A stretch of 64,000 nucleotides of DNA from Paracoccus sp. M683 (GTDB taxonomy: Bacteria; Pseudomonadota; Alphaproteobacteria; Rhodobacterales; Rhodobacteraceae), in assembly GCF_007096355.1 (NCBI RefSeq), contig NZ_VKDF01000013.1:18242-82241 (forward strand), given 5' to 3'. Shown piece by piece: positions 9,212 to 16,770 of this stretch. A program made the translations under genes and the position numbers. The notes under the pieces were generated by a model. The model saw only the letters and a program-made list of their open reading frames with translations. It had not been told where the DNA came from and did not search any database. Each line of letters opens with the position of its first letter. Position 1 is the stretch's first letter.

Positions 9212-11250
9212 TGCTCGGCCTCGGCCTTGATGACATGCGGCTTTCCCCCGGCCGTCATAGGATATCTGGCGGATCCCAGCCGCCGGCCGACGTTGCGCCC
9301 GCATGGACAACGAACCCGATGCTGGCCGGGGGCACTGTCGTTGGCGACACGCTGACGGCGACGCCCGGCACTTACACGGGCAGTCCAGCTCCAACCATCC
9401 AGTATCGCTGGCACCGTCGTATCGGCGCCGACCCTTGGGTGCAGATTGCCGGGCAGAGCAGCGACACCTACGTCATCGTCGCAGGAGATGAAGGTTACAA
9501 CATCCGCGCGCAGGTGCGACTTGTAAATAGCGCGGGCGCTACAGGTTGGACGGCGGCTACGCCCAACATCGGCGTCGATACGACGGTGCCAGGGGCAAGC
9601 GTCCTGGATCCTGCTACGGCGCGGTTCATGTTCATGCCGTATTCTTTCGCAAGCAACATGCTTTACCTGCCTTGGCGCGATGGTGTGGCCGACCATGGTA
9701 TGTCCGATCTGTTCCGGCCGGGCTATTCAGGGCCGGCCGGTGTTGCCCCGGTGCCGGGCCTGCCGGGATATAGCGTGAGCCAACTGGTCGCGCCATATGA
9801 GCGGCTGTTGCCGGAAATGATAGACGGCAGCCTGACCTATAATCCGGGCACTGATCCAATCGCGGATATTGCGGGGTATGATGCGCTGGTCATCAGTCTG
9901 GGCGATTGGGGTTGGCACTCTGATACTGGTGGACACCTCTGGCAGCCTGACCAATGGGGCCGCACGGATCACCATGACGGCTTGGCTGCGAACGTTGCGG
10001 CTGCGCTGGATCTGGTCGAGGCTGCCGCCACGGCGGGCGCTAAAGGGATTCTGATTTACGGTCAACCGCCGTTCCTGCCGAGCGAAACGGATTTCAGTAA
10101 CGATGGCCTCTGGCGCAGTCATATCGACGGCTATGAGGGCGCGCATCAATACCTCGCTGACGCCATCAGGCAGTGGCTCGATAATAACGGTCACGCGGAC
10201 ATGTTCTGCCGGATCGTCCCGGCGCATCGCCTGCTGGCCCGTATTTATGATGATGTGCAGGCTGGTGGCATCGTGCCCGGCGGGGTGACGGATCATCGTT
10301 ATTTTCGGAGTGGGTATGATACGACCGGCGGCGCATCGACCCATCAATATATGCTGTCAGAACCCGGCATCTGGGCCATGCAGGCGCTTTTCGCCCTGGT
10401 CGCCTATAATCACTTGTCGTCGCCGCTTCCGTCGCCGCTGCCGATGACAACCTATGTCGATGCGGCTATGGCGGCCTATCTCGCAGGCATCGCGACCGAG
10501 ATCGCCGACGACTATGCCTATGCAGGCCGTGGCGGATCGGACCGAAGCCCCGTTGGTCTGGTGGCCTCGACCGGCGCAACCCCCGCCGAAATATTCGCGG
10601 CCGCGCGGATCGTCCAGATGGATGCAGTGTCTGATGCCAAATGGGCGGATTCGGCGCGGACGACCCCCGCTGTCGATGGCGGACCGGTCGCCGCAATCGG
10701 CGATAGCTGGGCTGTCACAGACCCGGCCCGCGTGCCGATTCTTGATGGCGACGTGATCCATTTCGCCGGCGACCCCATGCGGGCGAATGTCTCGCCGGCA
10801 ATGACACCGGCCTATCAGGCGATGTTGGTCGATCTGCGTTATATGTCCGGGGATCACCGGATCATCGAGATGGACGGTTCAGAGGTCTGGATCAACAGCG
10901 GCGGGCAGTGGGCTCAGGCGTCTGGTGGGGCCAACCCGCAAGCAAGCTTTGGCGGCGGCGTCGATGGAGATCGCGCGCTGATCGAGGTGATCTGGTCGGG
11001 CGGTCAAAAGACCATCCGGCTGACCAATCTCGCCCGGCTGTCTGGCGAGGATCTGGTGCGGCAGTCGACATGGACCAGCGCGCCGATACCGGCGGCGGTC
11101 AACTGGGCGCAACTGTCCAGCACGGCCTATGGCGAGGATCACCAGAGCTGGATCAACTGGGTGCTGGTTGCGGATCAGGTGCCTACATATGATCAGCGGA
11201 TCCTGCTCTACGATTGGATTGCCGCCCGCGTCGGACAAGAGGTGTGGTGA
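9211..11250 (+). CDS. tail fibre / receptor-binding protein with Ig-like and SGNH-hydrolase-like domains
   Basis: A protein of 679 residues starting at the ATG overlapping the previous stop. Residues ~25-130 form an Ig-like repeat of the kind seen in phage adhesion proteins (NPMLAGGTVVGDTLTATPGT and IQYRWHRR, then an NIRAQVRLVNSAG strand). Residues ~130-430 contain stretches such as ISLGDWGWHSD and AGAKGILIYGQPP that fit an SGNH-type esterase fold. The C-terminal third looks like a concanavalin-like beta sandwich. Such fibres bind the host surface and may deacetylate polysaccharide. Placement after virion genes and before small membrane/lysis genes agrees. Catalytic Ser/His were not identified with certainty, so enzymatic activity is only a possibility. 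Confidence 0.65.
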   Translation: MLGLGLDDMRLSPGRHRISGGSQPPADVAPAWTTNPMLAGGTVVGDTLTATPGTYTGSPAPTIQYRWHRRIGADPWVQIAGQSSDTYVIVAGDEGYNIRAQVRLVNSAGATGWTAATPNIGVDTTVPGASVLDPATARFMFMPYSFASNMLYLPWRDGVADHGMSDLFRPGYSGPAGVAPVPGLPGYSVSQLVAPYERLLPEMIDGSLTYNPGTDPIADIAGYDALVISLGDWGWHSDTGGHLWQPDQWGRTDHHDGLAANVAAALDLVEAAATAGAKGILIYGQPPFLPSETDFSNDGLWRSHIDGYEGAHQYLADAIRQWLDNNGHADMFCRIVPAHRLLARIYDDVQAGGIVPGGVTDHRYFRSGYDTTGGASTHQYMLSEPGIWAMQALFALVAYNHLSSPLPSPLPMTTYVDAAMAAYLAGIATEIADDYAYAGRGGSDRSPVGLVASTGATPAEIFAAARIVQMDAVSDAKWADSARTTPAVDGGPVAAIGDSWAVTDPARVPILDGDVIHFAGDPMRANVSPAMTPAYQAMLVDLRYMSGDHRIIEMDGSEVWINSGGQWAQASGGANPQASFGGGVDGDRALIEVIWSGGQKTIRLTNLARLSGEDLVRQSTWTSAPIPAAVNWAQLSSTAYGEDHQSWINWVLVADQVPTYDQRILLYDWIAARVGQEVW

Positions 11251-11287
11251 TGCGCGGCCATACCTGTCGCAGCCGGGGCTGGTGCTG

Positions 11288-11548
11288 ATGGACCCATCCG
11301 CCATTATCCAAGAAATAGGTGGCGGCCTTTCGGCGGTCGTCAATGTCGCGCTGGCGGTGGCCCTTGTCGCGCTGTGGCGGCGCAACCTCACCCTGACCGA
11401 CCGCAACGACTCCCTCAACGACAAGATGCTCGAAATCACGCAGACGATGGGCCGCGAGAACCGGGAACTGATCGTCGCGACCAACACCACCCTGACAGCA
11501 GCAACGGGGGCGATCAATGCAGCAGTCAACCGATTGGATCGGCGTTGA
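11288..11548 (+). CDS. small phage membrane protein, single TM segment
   Basis: An 86-residue protein with one hydrophobic segment near residues 8-30 (VVNVALAVALVALWRR) followed by an amphipathic, probably coiled-coil tail rich in N, E and T. The ATG at 11288 is preceded by a weak GGGGCTGG ribosome binding site. This architecture is common among phage lysis-cassette accessory proteins. The stop is one base before the next start. Function is not recognisable. Confidence 0.55.
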   Translation: MDPSAIIQEIGGGLSAVVNVALAVALVALWRRNLTLTDRNDSLNDKMLEITQTMGRENRELIVATNTTLTAATGAINAAVNRLDRR

Positions 11549-11549
11549 T

Positions 11550-11735
11550 ATGGGCAAGCTCTGGAAGGCGATCTTCGGCAAGAACACGGGCGAGCGCGAG
11601 GCGCGTGTGGATGATCTGCTGCGCGAGCATCATGCCGCCTCTGATCCGCAAATCGCAGCGGTCAAGCAGCAGGCCAATGCAGCGCAGAGGCTTGTAAATC
11701 AACTTCAAAGGGACGTGACGCAATGGCCACGCTGA
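11550..11735 (+). CDS. small phage protein, unknown
   Basis: A 61-residue basic, helical protein (MGKLWKAIFGKNTGEREARV start) beginning one base after the upstream stop, with its last four codons overlapping the next gene. It has no membrane segment. The tight packing within the late operon supports it as a real gene. Function unknown. Confidence 0.5.
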   Translation: MGKLWKAIFGKNTGEREARVDDLLREHHAASDPQIAAVKQQANAAQRLVNQLQRDVTQWPR

Positions 11736-12118
11736 GTTCAGTTCTTTCAATCGTGACCATTGTCGGCATGACCTGTCTGGCATGGGGCTATCGTCACGCG
11801 CTGGCCGTGCGCGGCACCGCGACATGGCATTTCACCATGAGCATGATGGTTCTGGCGACCACGTTCAGCCTGCGCCGGGTCTATTGGGACGTGGTAGCCC
11901 CCATCGTTCGGCATCGCTGGCCCGAGACATGGGCCGAGATTTTCGCGATCCACGGCGGCACAAACATCAACATCCTGTTCAACCTGGTCGCGCTGATGGC
12001 GATTTATCACGGCCTCAAGGCGCGCTGGTTGCTGTTGCCGGACGATGAGCGCGCGCGGTGGCATTGGTGGTCGGCATGGACGCATCCTGATGGCATCTAT
12101 TTTCTTCGGCGGCGATAA
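11723..12118 (+). CDS. phage membrane protein, three predicted hydrophobic segments
   Basis: A protein of 131 residues with hydrophobic stretches near 5-25, 38-50 and 78-95, ending in an arginine-rich cytoplasmic tail (YFLRRR). It overlaps the preceding gene by 13 bp in another frame. It is the last + strand gene before the opposing toxin-antitoxin cluster. It could be a holin-like or virion membrane protein; no family was recognised. Confidence 0.55.
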   Translation: MATLSSVLSIVTIVGMTCLAWGYRHALAVRGTATWHFTMSMMVLATTFSLRRVYWDVVAPIVRHRWPETWAEIFAIHGGTNINILFNLVALMAIYHGLKARWLLLPDDERARWHWWSAWTHPDGIYFLRRR

Positions 12119-12155
12119 GCGGCTGCGAAATTGCGGAGTTGGCCGGGGTTAGGGG

Positions 12156-12440
12156 TCAGTCCATAGCCTTGCGCAGAGCTTCGTTCATTCGGGTCTGCCA
12201 CCCCTGACCCGTCTGCCTGAACGCTTCCACGATGTCCGGATCGAGGCGCAGCGAGACCGCAACCTTCGGGTTGCTGGATTTCGGGCGCCCGGCTCTGCGG
12301 GCTTTTTCTGCCAGGGCGGGGAACACCTCGGCAAAAGGCTTGGCGCGGGCCAGTTCTTCGTTGGCCCATTCGGGGGTGTCGGGGTCGGAGGCGATCATGG
12401 CCTGAACCTCAGGTTCGGTCGGTTTCTTCGTCGTCATCAT
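12156..12440 (-). CDS. BrnA-like antitoxin / RHH DNA-binding protein (orphan)
   Basis: A 94-residue protein whose C-terminal part (KVAVSLRLDPDIVEAF, then GWQTRMNEALRKAM) matches the ribbon-helix-helix region of BrnA antitoxins, which bind the toxin BrnT and autorepress their operon. The ATG at 12440 is chosen because GGGA lies about 5 bases upstream; a GTG at 12449 is the alternative. No BrnT-like toxin is present on either side: the upstream gene is HicB. It is therefore an orphan antitoxin or a stand-alone regulator. A 13-bp palindrome (12485-12526) in its upstream region is a plausible operator. Confidence 0.75.
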   Translation of the reverse strand: MMTTKKPTEPEVQAMIASDPDTPEWANEELARAKPFAEVFPALAEKARRAGRPKSSNPKVAVSLRLDPDIVEAFRQTGQGWQTRMNEALRKAMD

Positions 12441-12484
12441 AATTCCCACACAATTTGCTACGCCGGTCCGCTATCTGTAATTAC

Positions 12485-12526
12485 TGTATATGCATTAATT
12501 GATCACAATGAAATAATGCATATACA
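12485..12526 (-). promoter_or_regulatory. perfect 13-bp inverted repeat, putative BrnA-like operator
   Basis: Arms TGTATATGCATTA (12485-12497) and TAATGCATATACA (12514-12526) are perfect complements separated by 16 AT-rich bases. The site lies between the hicB stop and the start of the BrnA-like gene. Long AT-rich palindromes bound by RHH dimers are typical of BrnA-type autoregulation. A transcription-terminator role is less likely because no U-run follows a GC stem. Confidence 0.65.
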
Positions 12527-12532
12527 AAAATA

Positions 12533-12928
12533 TCACGTCCCGATCAGTTCACGGCGGGCGGCAGAGGCCAGAAATGACGACCGATTCATACCGCGGTTCC
12601 TGGCCGTCTCGTCAATGGCGCGCAGCAAGCCGCGCTCTATGGTGATGTTGACACGTTGGACGGCGGTATCGGCGGGGATATAGGGCACCGGGATCAGGAC
12701 AGCGCCATCGGCAAGTTCGGCAGCAACATCGTCCCGCTTGCGGATCGCATCGAGTGATGCTGGCTCAACATCAGGCATATCCTCGAACCATAAGTCGAGG
12801 GCTTCGGCGGCGGCGGCAGGAATGCCGTCCCAATCGTCGGCGGCGGCGAATGCGCCGGGAAGATCGGGGAAGGTCAGGCCAAGGGCGCTGTATTCGTCCT
12901 CGTGAACAATGGCGATGTAGTAACGCAT
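12533..12928 (-). CDS. hicB: HicB family antitoxin
   Basis: A 131-residue antitoxin. The N-terminal half (MRYYIAIVHEDEYSALGLTF, then PDLPGAFAAADDWDG) is the degenerate RNase-H fold that covers the HicA active site. The C-terminal half (AVQRVNITIERGLLRAID, then RSSFLASAARREL) is a ribbon-helix-helix DNA-binding domain. It lies 47 bp downstream of hicA in the same orientation, the usual toxin-first order. It probably represses the promoter at 13186-13214 together with HicA. Confidence 0.88.
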   Translation of the reverse strand: MRYYIAIVHEDEYSALGLTFPDLPGAFAAADDWDGIPAAAAEALDLWFEDMPDVEPASLDAIRKRDDVAAELADGAVLIPVPYIPADTAVQRVNITIERGLLRAIDETARNRGMNRSSFLASAARRELIGT

Positions 12929-12968
12929 GAGTTTGCTCCATGACATGGGTGCGGAGGGGCGATGGATC

Positions 12969-12991
12969 GGCCGGGCTATAAAAGCCCGGCC
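12969..12991. other. 9-bp perfect stem-loop at the hicA 3' end
   Basis: GGCCGGGCT and AGCCCGGCC surround a 5-base loop. The stem includes the last codons and stop of hicA. There is no U-tract on either strand, so it is more likely an attenuator or an mRNA-stability element that could bias the HicA:HicB ratio than a true terminator. Confidence 0.5.
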
Positions 12992-13164
12992 TGTCTGTAG
13001 ATGCTTCTGACGGTCCCGAGCGGAAGGTCCTTCTTCGGGTGAGGCAGGATGACGGTCCTGTCGCCCTTCCGAAGCTTGAGGTGCGAGCCTGTCTTGCTGA
13101 CTTCCTCGAACCCTTCGCTCTTGAGCCGTTTCAGGAGCTTTCGGGAATTGGTCTCTAGCTCCAT
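12976..13164 (-). CDS. hicA: HicA family mRNA interferase toxin
   Basis: A 62-residue dsRBD-like toxin. The catalytic histidine lies in KTGSHLKLRKG and the conserved end DLPLGTVRSIYRQAGL is complete. HicA cleaves mRNA and stalls growth until HicB neutralises it. The ATG at 13164 is followed by MELETNSRKLLKRL, the standard HicA N-terminus, and is preceded by GGAGGGG. It faces away from the + strand endolysin across an AT-rich divergent promoter region. Confidence 0.9.
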   Translation of the reverse strand: MELETNSRKLLKRLKSEGFEEVSKTGSHLKLRKGDRTVILPHPKKDLPLGTVRSIYRQAGLL

Positions 13165-13185
13165 CGCCCCTCCTTTCTGAATACA

Positions 13186-13214
13186 TTTATACACACCGGC
13201 TATTATGGTGTCAA
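13186..13214 (-). promoter_or_regulatory. sigma-70-type hicAB promoter with palindromic operator
   Basis: On the - strand a consensus -35 TTGACA (13209-13214) is separated by exactly 17 bp from TATAAA (13186-13191). The spacer carries the inverted repeat ACACC-N9-GGTGT (13193-13211), placed where a bound HicB dimer would block RNA polymerase. The TATAAA ends 22 bp upstream of the hicA ATG. Confidence 0.75.
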
Positions 13215-13281
13215 TTATAATATGTATATAAATACACAAAATTTCATCAACCTGCCTGTGAGAAATCAAGGGAAATCCGAC

Positions 13282-13920
13282 ATGAGAGATAATTTCGACC
13301 GGTGCTTGCGCGCCGTGCTGGCGCATGAGAGCGGCTGGGCGGATCACCCGTCCGATCCGGGCGGCGCGACGATGAAGGGTATCACCATCGGCACCTATCG
13401 CGCATGGAAGGGTCGAACGGTCAGCAAGACCGAACTGCGAAATATCAGCGATGCCGAGGTCTCCGAGATCTATCGCAAGAACTACTGGGACAACGTTCGC
13501 GGCGATGACCTGCCGTCCGGGCTTGATCTTGTGGCGTTCGATGCAGCGGTGAACAGCGGCGTTTCGCGGGGTGCAAAGTGGCTGCAAGGTGCCGTTGGCG
13601 CTGCGGCTGATGGTGCGGTCGGGCCGAACACGGTTTCCGCCGCCCGCGCCGCCGATCCGTTCCGCGCCGTCAACGCCGCCTGCGATGCACGGCTTCAATT
13701 CCTGCACCGCCTCAAGACGTGGCCGACCTTCGGCAAGGGCTGGTCGCGCCGCGTGGCCGAGGTCCGCGAGATGGCGCTGTCGATGGCGTTTCAGGCGAAT
13801 GTCATTCCCCCCGCCGGACCCAACACCCCAATTGGCGAACCGTTCGCCGTCACCAATCCGCTGGCCACGTTCTTCGCCGCGCTGGCCCGCATTCTCGGCA
13901 ACATCTTCGGAGGCAAGTGA
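13282..13920 (+). CDS. GH108 family N-acetylmuramidase endolysin
   Basis: A 212-residue protein. The N-terminal glycosyl hydrolase 108 signature AHESGWADHPSDPGG contains the presumed catalytic Glu, followed by a C-terminal peptidoglycan-binding region (VGPNTVSAA). It cleaves the MurNAc-GlcNAc backbone at lysis. The ATG at 13282 is chosen for AAGGGA about 7 bases upstream; an upstream ATG at 13222 lies inside the AT-rich promoter region. It heads the lysis cassette: the holin-like gene starts 1 bp after its stop. No signal peptide, so export would rely on a holin. Confidence 0.88.
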   Translation: MRDNFDRCLRAVLAHESGWADHPSDPGGATMKGITIGTYRAWKGRTVSKTELRNISDAEVSEIYRKNYWDNVRGDDLPSGLDLVAFDAAVNSGVSRGAKWLQGAVGAAADGAVGPNTVSAARAADPFRAVNAACDARLQFLHRLKTWPTFGKGWSRRVAEVREMALSMAFQANVIPPAGPNTPIGEPFAVTNPLATFFAALARILGNIFGGK

Positions 13921-13921
13921 C

Positions 13922-14119
13922 ATGTTTCTTTATATCCGCATGGTCCTGTATTTCGTGTTCGCGTGGCTCGCAGGCATGGGATACGGCGAAATGAGCGCAG
14001 ACGGGGCGTTCTACCGCGTACCGCTCGATCTGCTGACCCAGATCATCGCCGGGGCCGTGGGCTTCGTCGGCACGTTCATCGTCGGCAGGATCGCCGAGGG
14101 CCGGGGCGGCAAAACATGA
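13922..14119 (+). CDS. holin-like small membrane protein
   Basis: A 65-residue protein with two hydrophobic segments (residues ~5-22 and ~38-58) and a short charged C-terminus (RIAEGRGGK), typical of class II holins. It sits directly between the endolysin and the spanin-like genes. Its stop overlaps the next start in ATGA. Confidence 0.65.
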   Translation: MFLYIRMVLYFVFAWLAGMGYGEMSADGAFYRVPLDLLTQIIAGAVGFVGTFIVGRIAEGRGGKT

Positions 14120-14334
14120 TCGCCCTGCTGCTTAGCCGTGCGGGCCTCTTGGCGCTTGCTGTGGCGGGCGTGGCGGCCCTTGGCGGCTGGGTCTACTGGC
14201 AGGGCGGCAAGGACGCCCGGCGCGAGGCTGACGGCTTGCGCGATCATATCACCACAAGAGAGAGGATCGACAATGCGCTGGATCGCCCTGCTGGCTGTAG
14301 CTGGCTTGACCGCCTGCAATCAGCCTGCGAATGA
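14116..14334 (+). CDS. i-spanin (Rz)-like inner-membrane protein
   Basis: A 72-residue protein with an N-terminal membrane anchor (residues ~3-27) followed by a charged periplasmic helix (GKDARREADGLRDH). This is the usual build of a short Rz-type spanin, which links to an outer-membrane lipoprotein to fuse the membranes at lysis. Its 3' end overlaps the lipoprotein gene at 14273 in another frame, as in Rz/Rz1 pairs. Confidence 0.55.
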   Translation: MIALLLSRAGLLALAVAGVAALGGWVYWQGGKDARREADGLRDHITTRERIDNALDRPAGCSWLDRLQSACE

Positions 14335-14476
14335 CAGCGGCCTTTGCGCCGGGCTGTCGCGCCCCGTGACTGCGCTGCGCGGCGCGCTGATCGAGAATTC
14401 CGCGCAGGTGCCCGAGCCGGTGGGTGAGGCGGGGGCTGACGTGGTTCTGGGATTCAACGCAGGTTGTGGCAAGTGA
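14273..14476 (+). CDS. o-spanin (Rz1)-like lipoprotein
   Basis: A 67-residue precursor with a short signal peptide and lipobox L-T-A-C (Cys15), starting inside the upstream Rz-like gene in another frame. The mature part is short and contains PVPEP-like proline residues. An outer-membrane lipoprotein overlapping an anchored helical protein in a lysis cassette is the classical Rz1 arrangement. The mature domain is less proline-rich than typical Rz1, so a generic phage lipoprotein remains possible. Confidence 0.55.
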   Translation: MRWIALLAVAGLTACNQPANDSGLCAGLSRPVTALRGALIENSAQVPEPVGEAGADVVLGFNAGCGK

Positions 14477-14630
14477 TCGCCGCCGGGGGGGCGTTGACCT
14501 GCACATTGAGCAGATGAGCGATGGCGTTTGGTGGATCGGTATCACGCACACTAGCGGGTCAGTCGATCATCTGACGCTAGCAACGCGTCGGGGAGCACTT
14601 ATCTCAGCGACACTCGAGGTCGATGTGTGA
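14466..14630 (+). CDS. small phage protein, unknown
   Basis: About 54 residues if translation starts at the GTG at 14466, overlapping the lipoprotein stop; an internal ATG at 14514 would give 38 residues. The sequence MSDGVWWIGITHTSGSVDHL suggests a compact beta fold. No membrane segment and no recognised family. Kept because it is packed into the cassette with matching codon use. Confidence 0.4.
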   Translation: MASDRRRGGVDLHIEQMSDGVWWIGITHTSGSVDHLTLATRRGALISATLEVDV

Positions 14631-14657
14631 CCCATTCCAACTGACGCGGAGAACGGG

Positions 14658-14756
14658 ATGAACTGTTTCATGATCCGGTGGGGCCTCGGCGGCGGCTATA
14701 GCGACTATCATGGCCGCTGGTGGCTGCATATCGGCCCGCTTCTGCTGCTGGCCTGA
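14658..14756 (+). CDS. possible 32-residue ORF at the end of the prophage
   Basis: ATG preceded by CGGAGAACGGG, which contains a reasonable GGAG. The product begins MNCFMIRWGLGGGYSDYHG and ends in a hydrophobic LLLLA. Too short for family assignment; it could be a remnant. The bases from 14757 to 14882 show no other gene. Confidence 0.25.
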   Translation: MNCFMIRWGLGGGYSDYHGRWWLHIGPLLLLA

Positions 14757-14882
14757 CACATTCCACGAGACGCACCTGATCGTCCCAAGATCGGCTGATA
14801 TTTGCTGCACATTATGCAGCGCATTTTGCGGCGCGTCCATTTCAGATTGGCTAATACCTGCGCGATTTCATGAAAAATTGTG

Positions 14883-14917
14883 GCGGAGGGGATGGGCCTG
14901 ACGTCGAACCTTCTCCA
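14883..14917. repeat. 35-bp repeat copy A (candidate attachment-site remnant)
   Basis: Copy A begins GCGGAGGGGATGGGCCTGA and ends AACCTTCTCCA. Copy B at 16704-16738 is identical except for three substitutions in the middle. Copy A lies just past the last prophage-1 gene. On the - strand the repeat reads toward CCGCCA, as the 3' end of a tRNA or tmRNA would, but no folded RNA gene can be built around it. Confidence 0.5.
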
Positions 14918-14992
14918 GTCTAAGTCATTGTTTTTATTGATCGCACGCACCCTCGACGGAATGGCGAGACCCGACCTCCTGTATGACCTGCG

Positions 14993-15235
14993 ACGCGGGC
15001 CGACGGATCCTACCTGATCGCGGGCTGGATGCCGGTCGACGAGTTCGCCGATCTGCTCTCGCTCGACTTGGACGAAGATCGCGACTTCGAGACAGTTGCA
15101 GGACTTGTCCTCGACGAAGTGGGCCAGTTGCCGGAAGTGGGGCAGCGCATCGACCTGCAAGGCTGGGGGGTCGAGGTGGTCGATATGGACGGTCGGCGCA
15201 TCGACAAGCTTCTGGTGCAGAAGGCGGCGGCCTGA
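14993..15235 (+). pseudogene. C-terminal fragment of a CorC/HlyC-family (TlyC-like) protein
   Basis: The frame reads DGSYLIAGWMPVDEFADLL, then FETVAGLVLDEVGQLPEVG and IDKLLVQKAAA. This is the CorC_HlyC transporter-associated domain that ends hemolysin-C/CorC proteins with an N-terminal CNNM membrane domain and CBS pair. An in-frame stop at 14984 closes the frame and the upstream ~350 codons are absent, so only the last ~80 residues remain. The 5' breakpoint lies just after repeat copy A, which suggests loss during prophage or IS rearrangement. Confidence 0.75.
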
Positions 15236-15257
15236 GCCCGCCGCCGCTATCCTGGAT

Positions 15258-16238
15258 TTAGGGCCAGATCGCCCAGACATAGACGAGGTAGCCGGCGAGC
15301 AGGACCGCGCCCTCCCATCGCGCGATCCTGCGCCCGGTCCAGGCGAAGGCGACCAGCGCCAGCGAGACGCCGATCATCACGAGGTTGTCGAAGCTCACGA
15401 TCTCGGCCGGGACCACGCCTGGCGCGATCAGCGCGGTGAAGCCGCCGATGCCAAGGATGTTGTAGATGTTCGAACCGACGATGTTGCCGAAGGCCACGTC
15501 GCCCTGCTTTTTGAGCCCGGCGACGATGGAGGTGACGAGTTCCGGCATGGAGGTGCCGACCGCGACGATGGTCAGCCCGATCACTGTCTCTGAGATGCCG
15601 AAGCCACGCGCGAGCGATACGGCGCCGTCGACGAGGAACTTGCCGCCGAACACGACGAGCACCAGTCCGGCGACGGCGATCAGGGCTGAGACGAGGAGCG
15701 ACGCCTGTGGTGGCGCCGGAGGGGCGAGCGCGGGATCTACCTCCTGCAAGGCGATGCTCTTGTCGTAGACCGCTCCGTGATCCGGGGTGGCGGCGCGCTC
15801 TTGCCGGAAGGCAAGAAAGATGTACCCAACGAGCGCAAGGATGAAGACCGCGCCTACGGCCCGCCCCATGGGCATCACCGCAGCGGCTGCCGCGAAGGCC
15901 ACGGCCACGGCCAGCATCACCAGACCGTCGCGCTTGAGAGCCGACGACGCCACGATAATCGGGCTCAGGAGTGCCGCGATGCCCGCGATCAGCAGGATGT
16001 TGGCGATGCTGGAACCGACGATGTTGCCGTACGCGATCCCCGGCGCATCCGAAAGCGCGGCCTGCACGGACGTTACGAGCTCGGGCGTCGAGGTGCCGAA
16101 GCCCACCAGCGTTAACCCAATGACAAGTGGCGAAACGCCCAAGCCCGTGGCGACCTGCACGGCCCCGCGCACCAACAGTTCGCCGCCTGCAATCAGCAAG
16201 ACAAGGCCGCCAATAAGCGGCAACCAGATTTCCAACAC
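15258..16238 (-). CDS. calcium/sodium antiporter (CaCA family, YrbG-like)
   Basis: A 326-residue inner-membrane exchanger with two homologous halves of about five TM segments. The alpha repeats are GFGTSTPELVTS with GNIVGSS in the first half and AVGTSMPELVTS with GNIVGSN in the second; the E and N residues coordinate cations. It exchanges Ca2+ for Na+. GTG at 16238 is preferred because GGAG lies 7 bases upstream; a TTG at 16244 is too close to it. The gene is intact although flanked by fragments on both sides. Confidence 0.88.
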   Translation of the reverse strand: MLEIWLPLIGGLVLLIAGGELLVRGAVQVATGLGVSPLVIGLTLVGFGTSTPELVTSVQAALSDAPGIAYGNIVGSSIANILLIAGIAALLSPIIVASSALKRDGLVMLAVAVAFAAAAAVMPMGRAVGAVFILALVGYIFLAFRQERAATPDHGAVYDKSIALQEVDPALAPPAPPQASLLVSALIAVAGLVLVVFGGKFLVDGAVSLARGFGISETVIGLTIVAVGTSMPELVTSIVAGLKKQGDVAFGNIVGSNIYNILGIGGFTALIAPGVVPAEIVSFDNLVMIGVSLALVAFAWTGRRIARWEGAVLLAGYLVYVWAIWP

Positions 16239-16273
16239 GTTCAAACTCCGTACGTTTTTTGATTGAGACCCTA

Positions 16274-16724
16274 GGGTCAGTCCCTATAAATCTTTCTTGC
16301 ACGCCAGCATGTTGACTGATTCATGCTGGTCATGAACCAGAGCAATACAAGATACTTCTGGCTGAGCGCGGAGCAGATGCGACGCATTCAGCCCTTCTTT
16401 CCCAAAGCGCGAGGGCGTGCCCGATCTGACGATTGCAAGGTGCTGAGCGGCATCATCTATGTCAAGCGAAACGGTCTTCGCTGGCAAGATGCGCCAGCGG
16501 TCTATGGCCCTTACAAGACCCTGTATAACCGGTTCGCCCGCTGGTCCCGGATGGGCATCTTCGCCAGAATATTTCAGGAGCTGGCGCAACCAGGCGCTCA
16601 AGGCGACACGCTGATGATGGACAGCACATTCCTGAAGGCGCACCGCACCGCGGCCAGTCTTCGAAAAAAGGGGATCGTCCGCGCGCGATCGGACGCACGA
16701 AAGGCGCGGAGGGGATGGGCCTGA
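16274..16724 (+). pseudogene. truncated IS5-family element: N-terminal part of transposase
   Basis: After CTAG at the left edge (GGGTCAGTCCCTATAAATC), an ORF from 16323 encodes an IS5-type transposase N-terminus: the DUF4096-like part (FWLSAEQMRRIQPFFPKARG and GLRWQDAPAVYGPYKTLYN) and the first catalytic Asp in MDSTFLKAHRTA. The frame runs out at KARRGWA, around 16700, exactly where repeat copy B begins. The rest of the DDE domain and the right inverted repeat are missing, so the element is inactive. Confidence 0.8.
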
Positions 16725-16738
16725 TATCCAACCTTCTC
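16704..16738. repeat. 35-bp repeat copy B
   Basis: 32 of 35 positions match copy A at 14883-14917, in the same orientation. It marks the point where the IS5 transposase is cut off. The antiporter, the CorC fragment and the IS5 piece lie between the two copies. Confidence 0.5.
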
Positions 16739-16770
16739 CATGTCGGAAACGAGTTGGAGAGTCGTCGCGT

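Noticed and set aside
14883..14917. tRNA/tmRNA 3' end (GGTTCGA and terminal CCGCCA on the - strand)
   Set aside because: No T-stem pairing and no acceptor partner could be built; kept only as a repeat.
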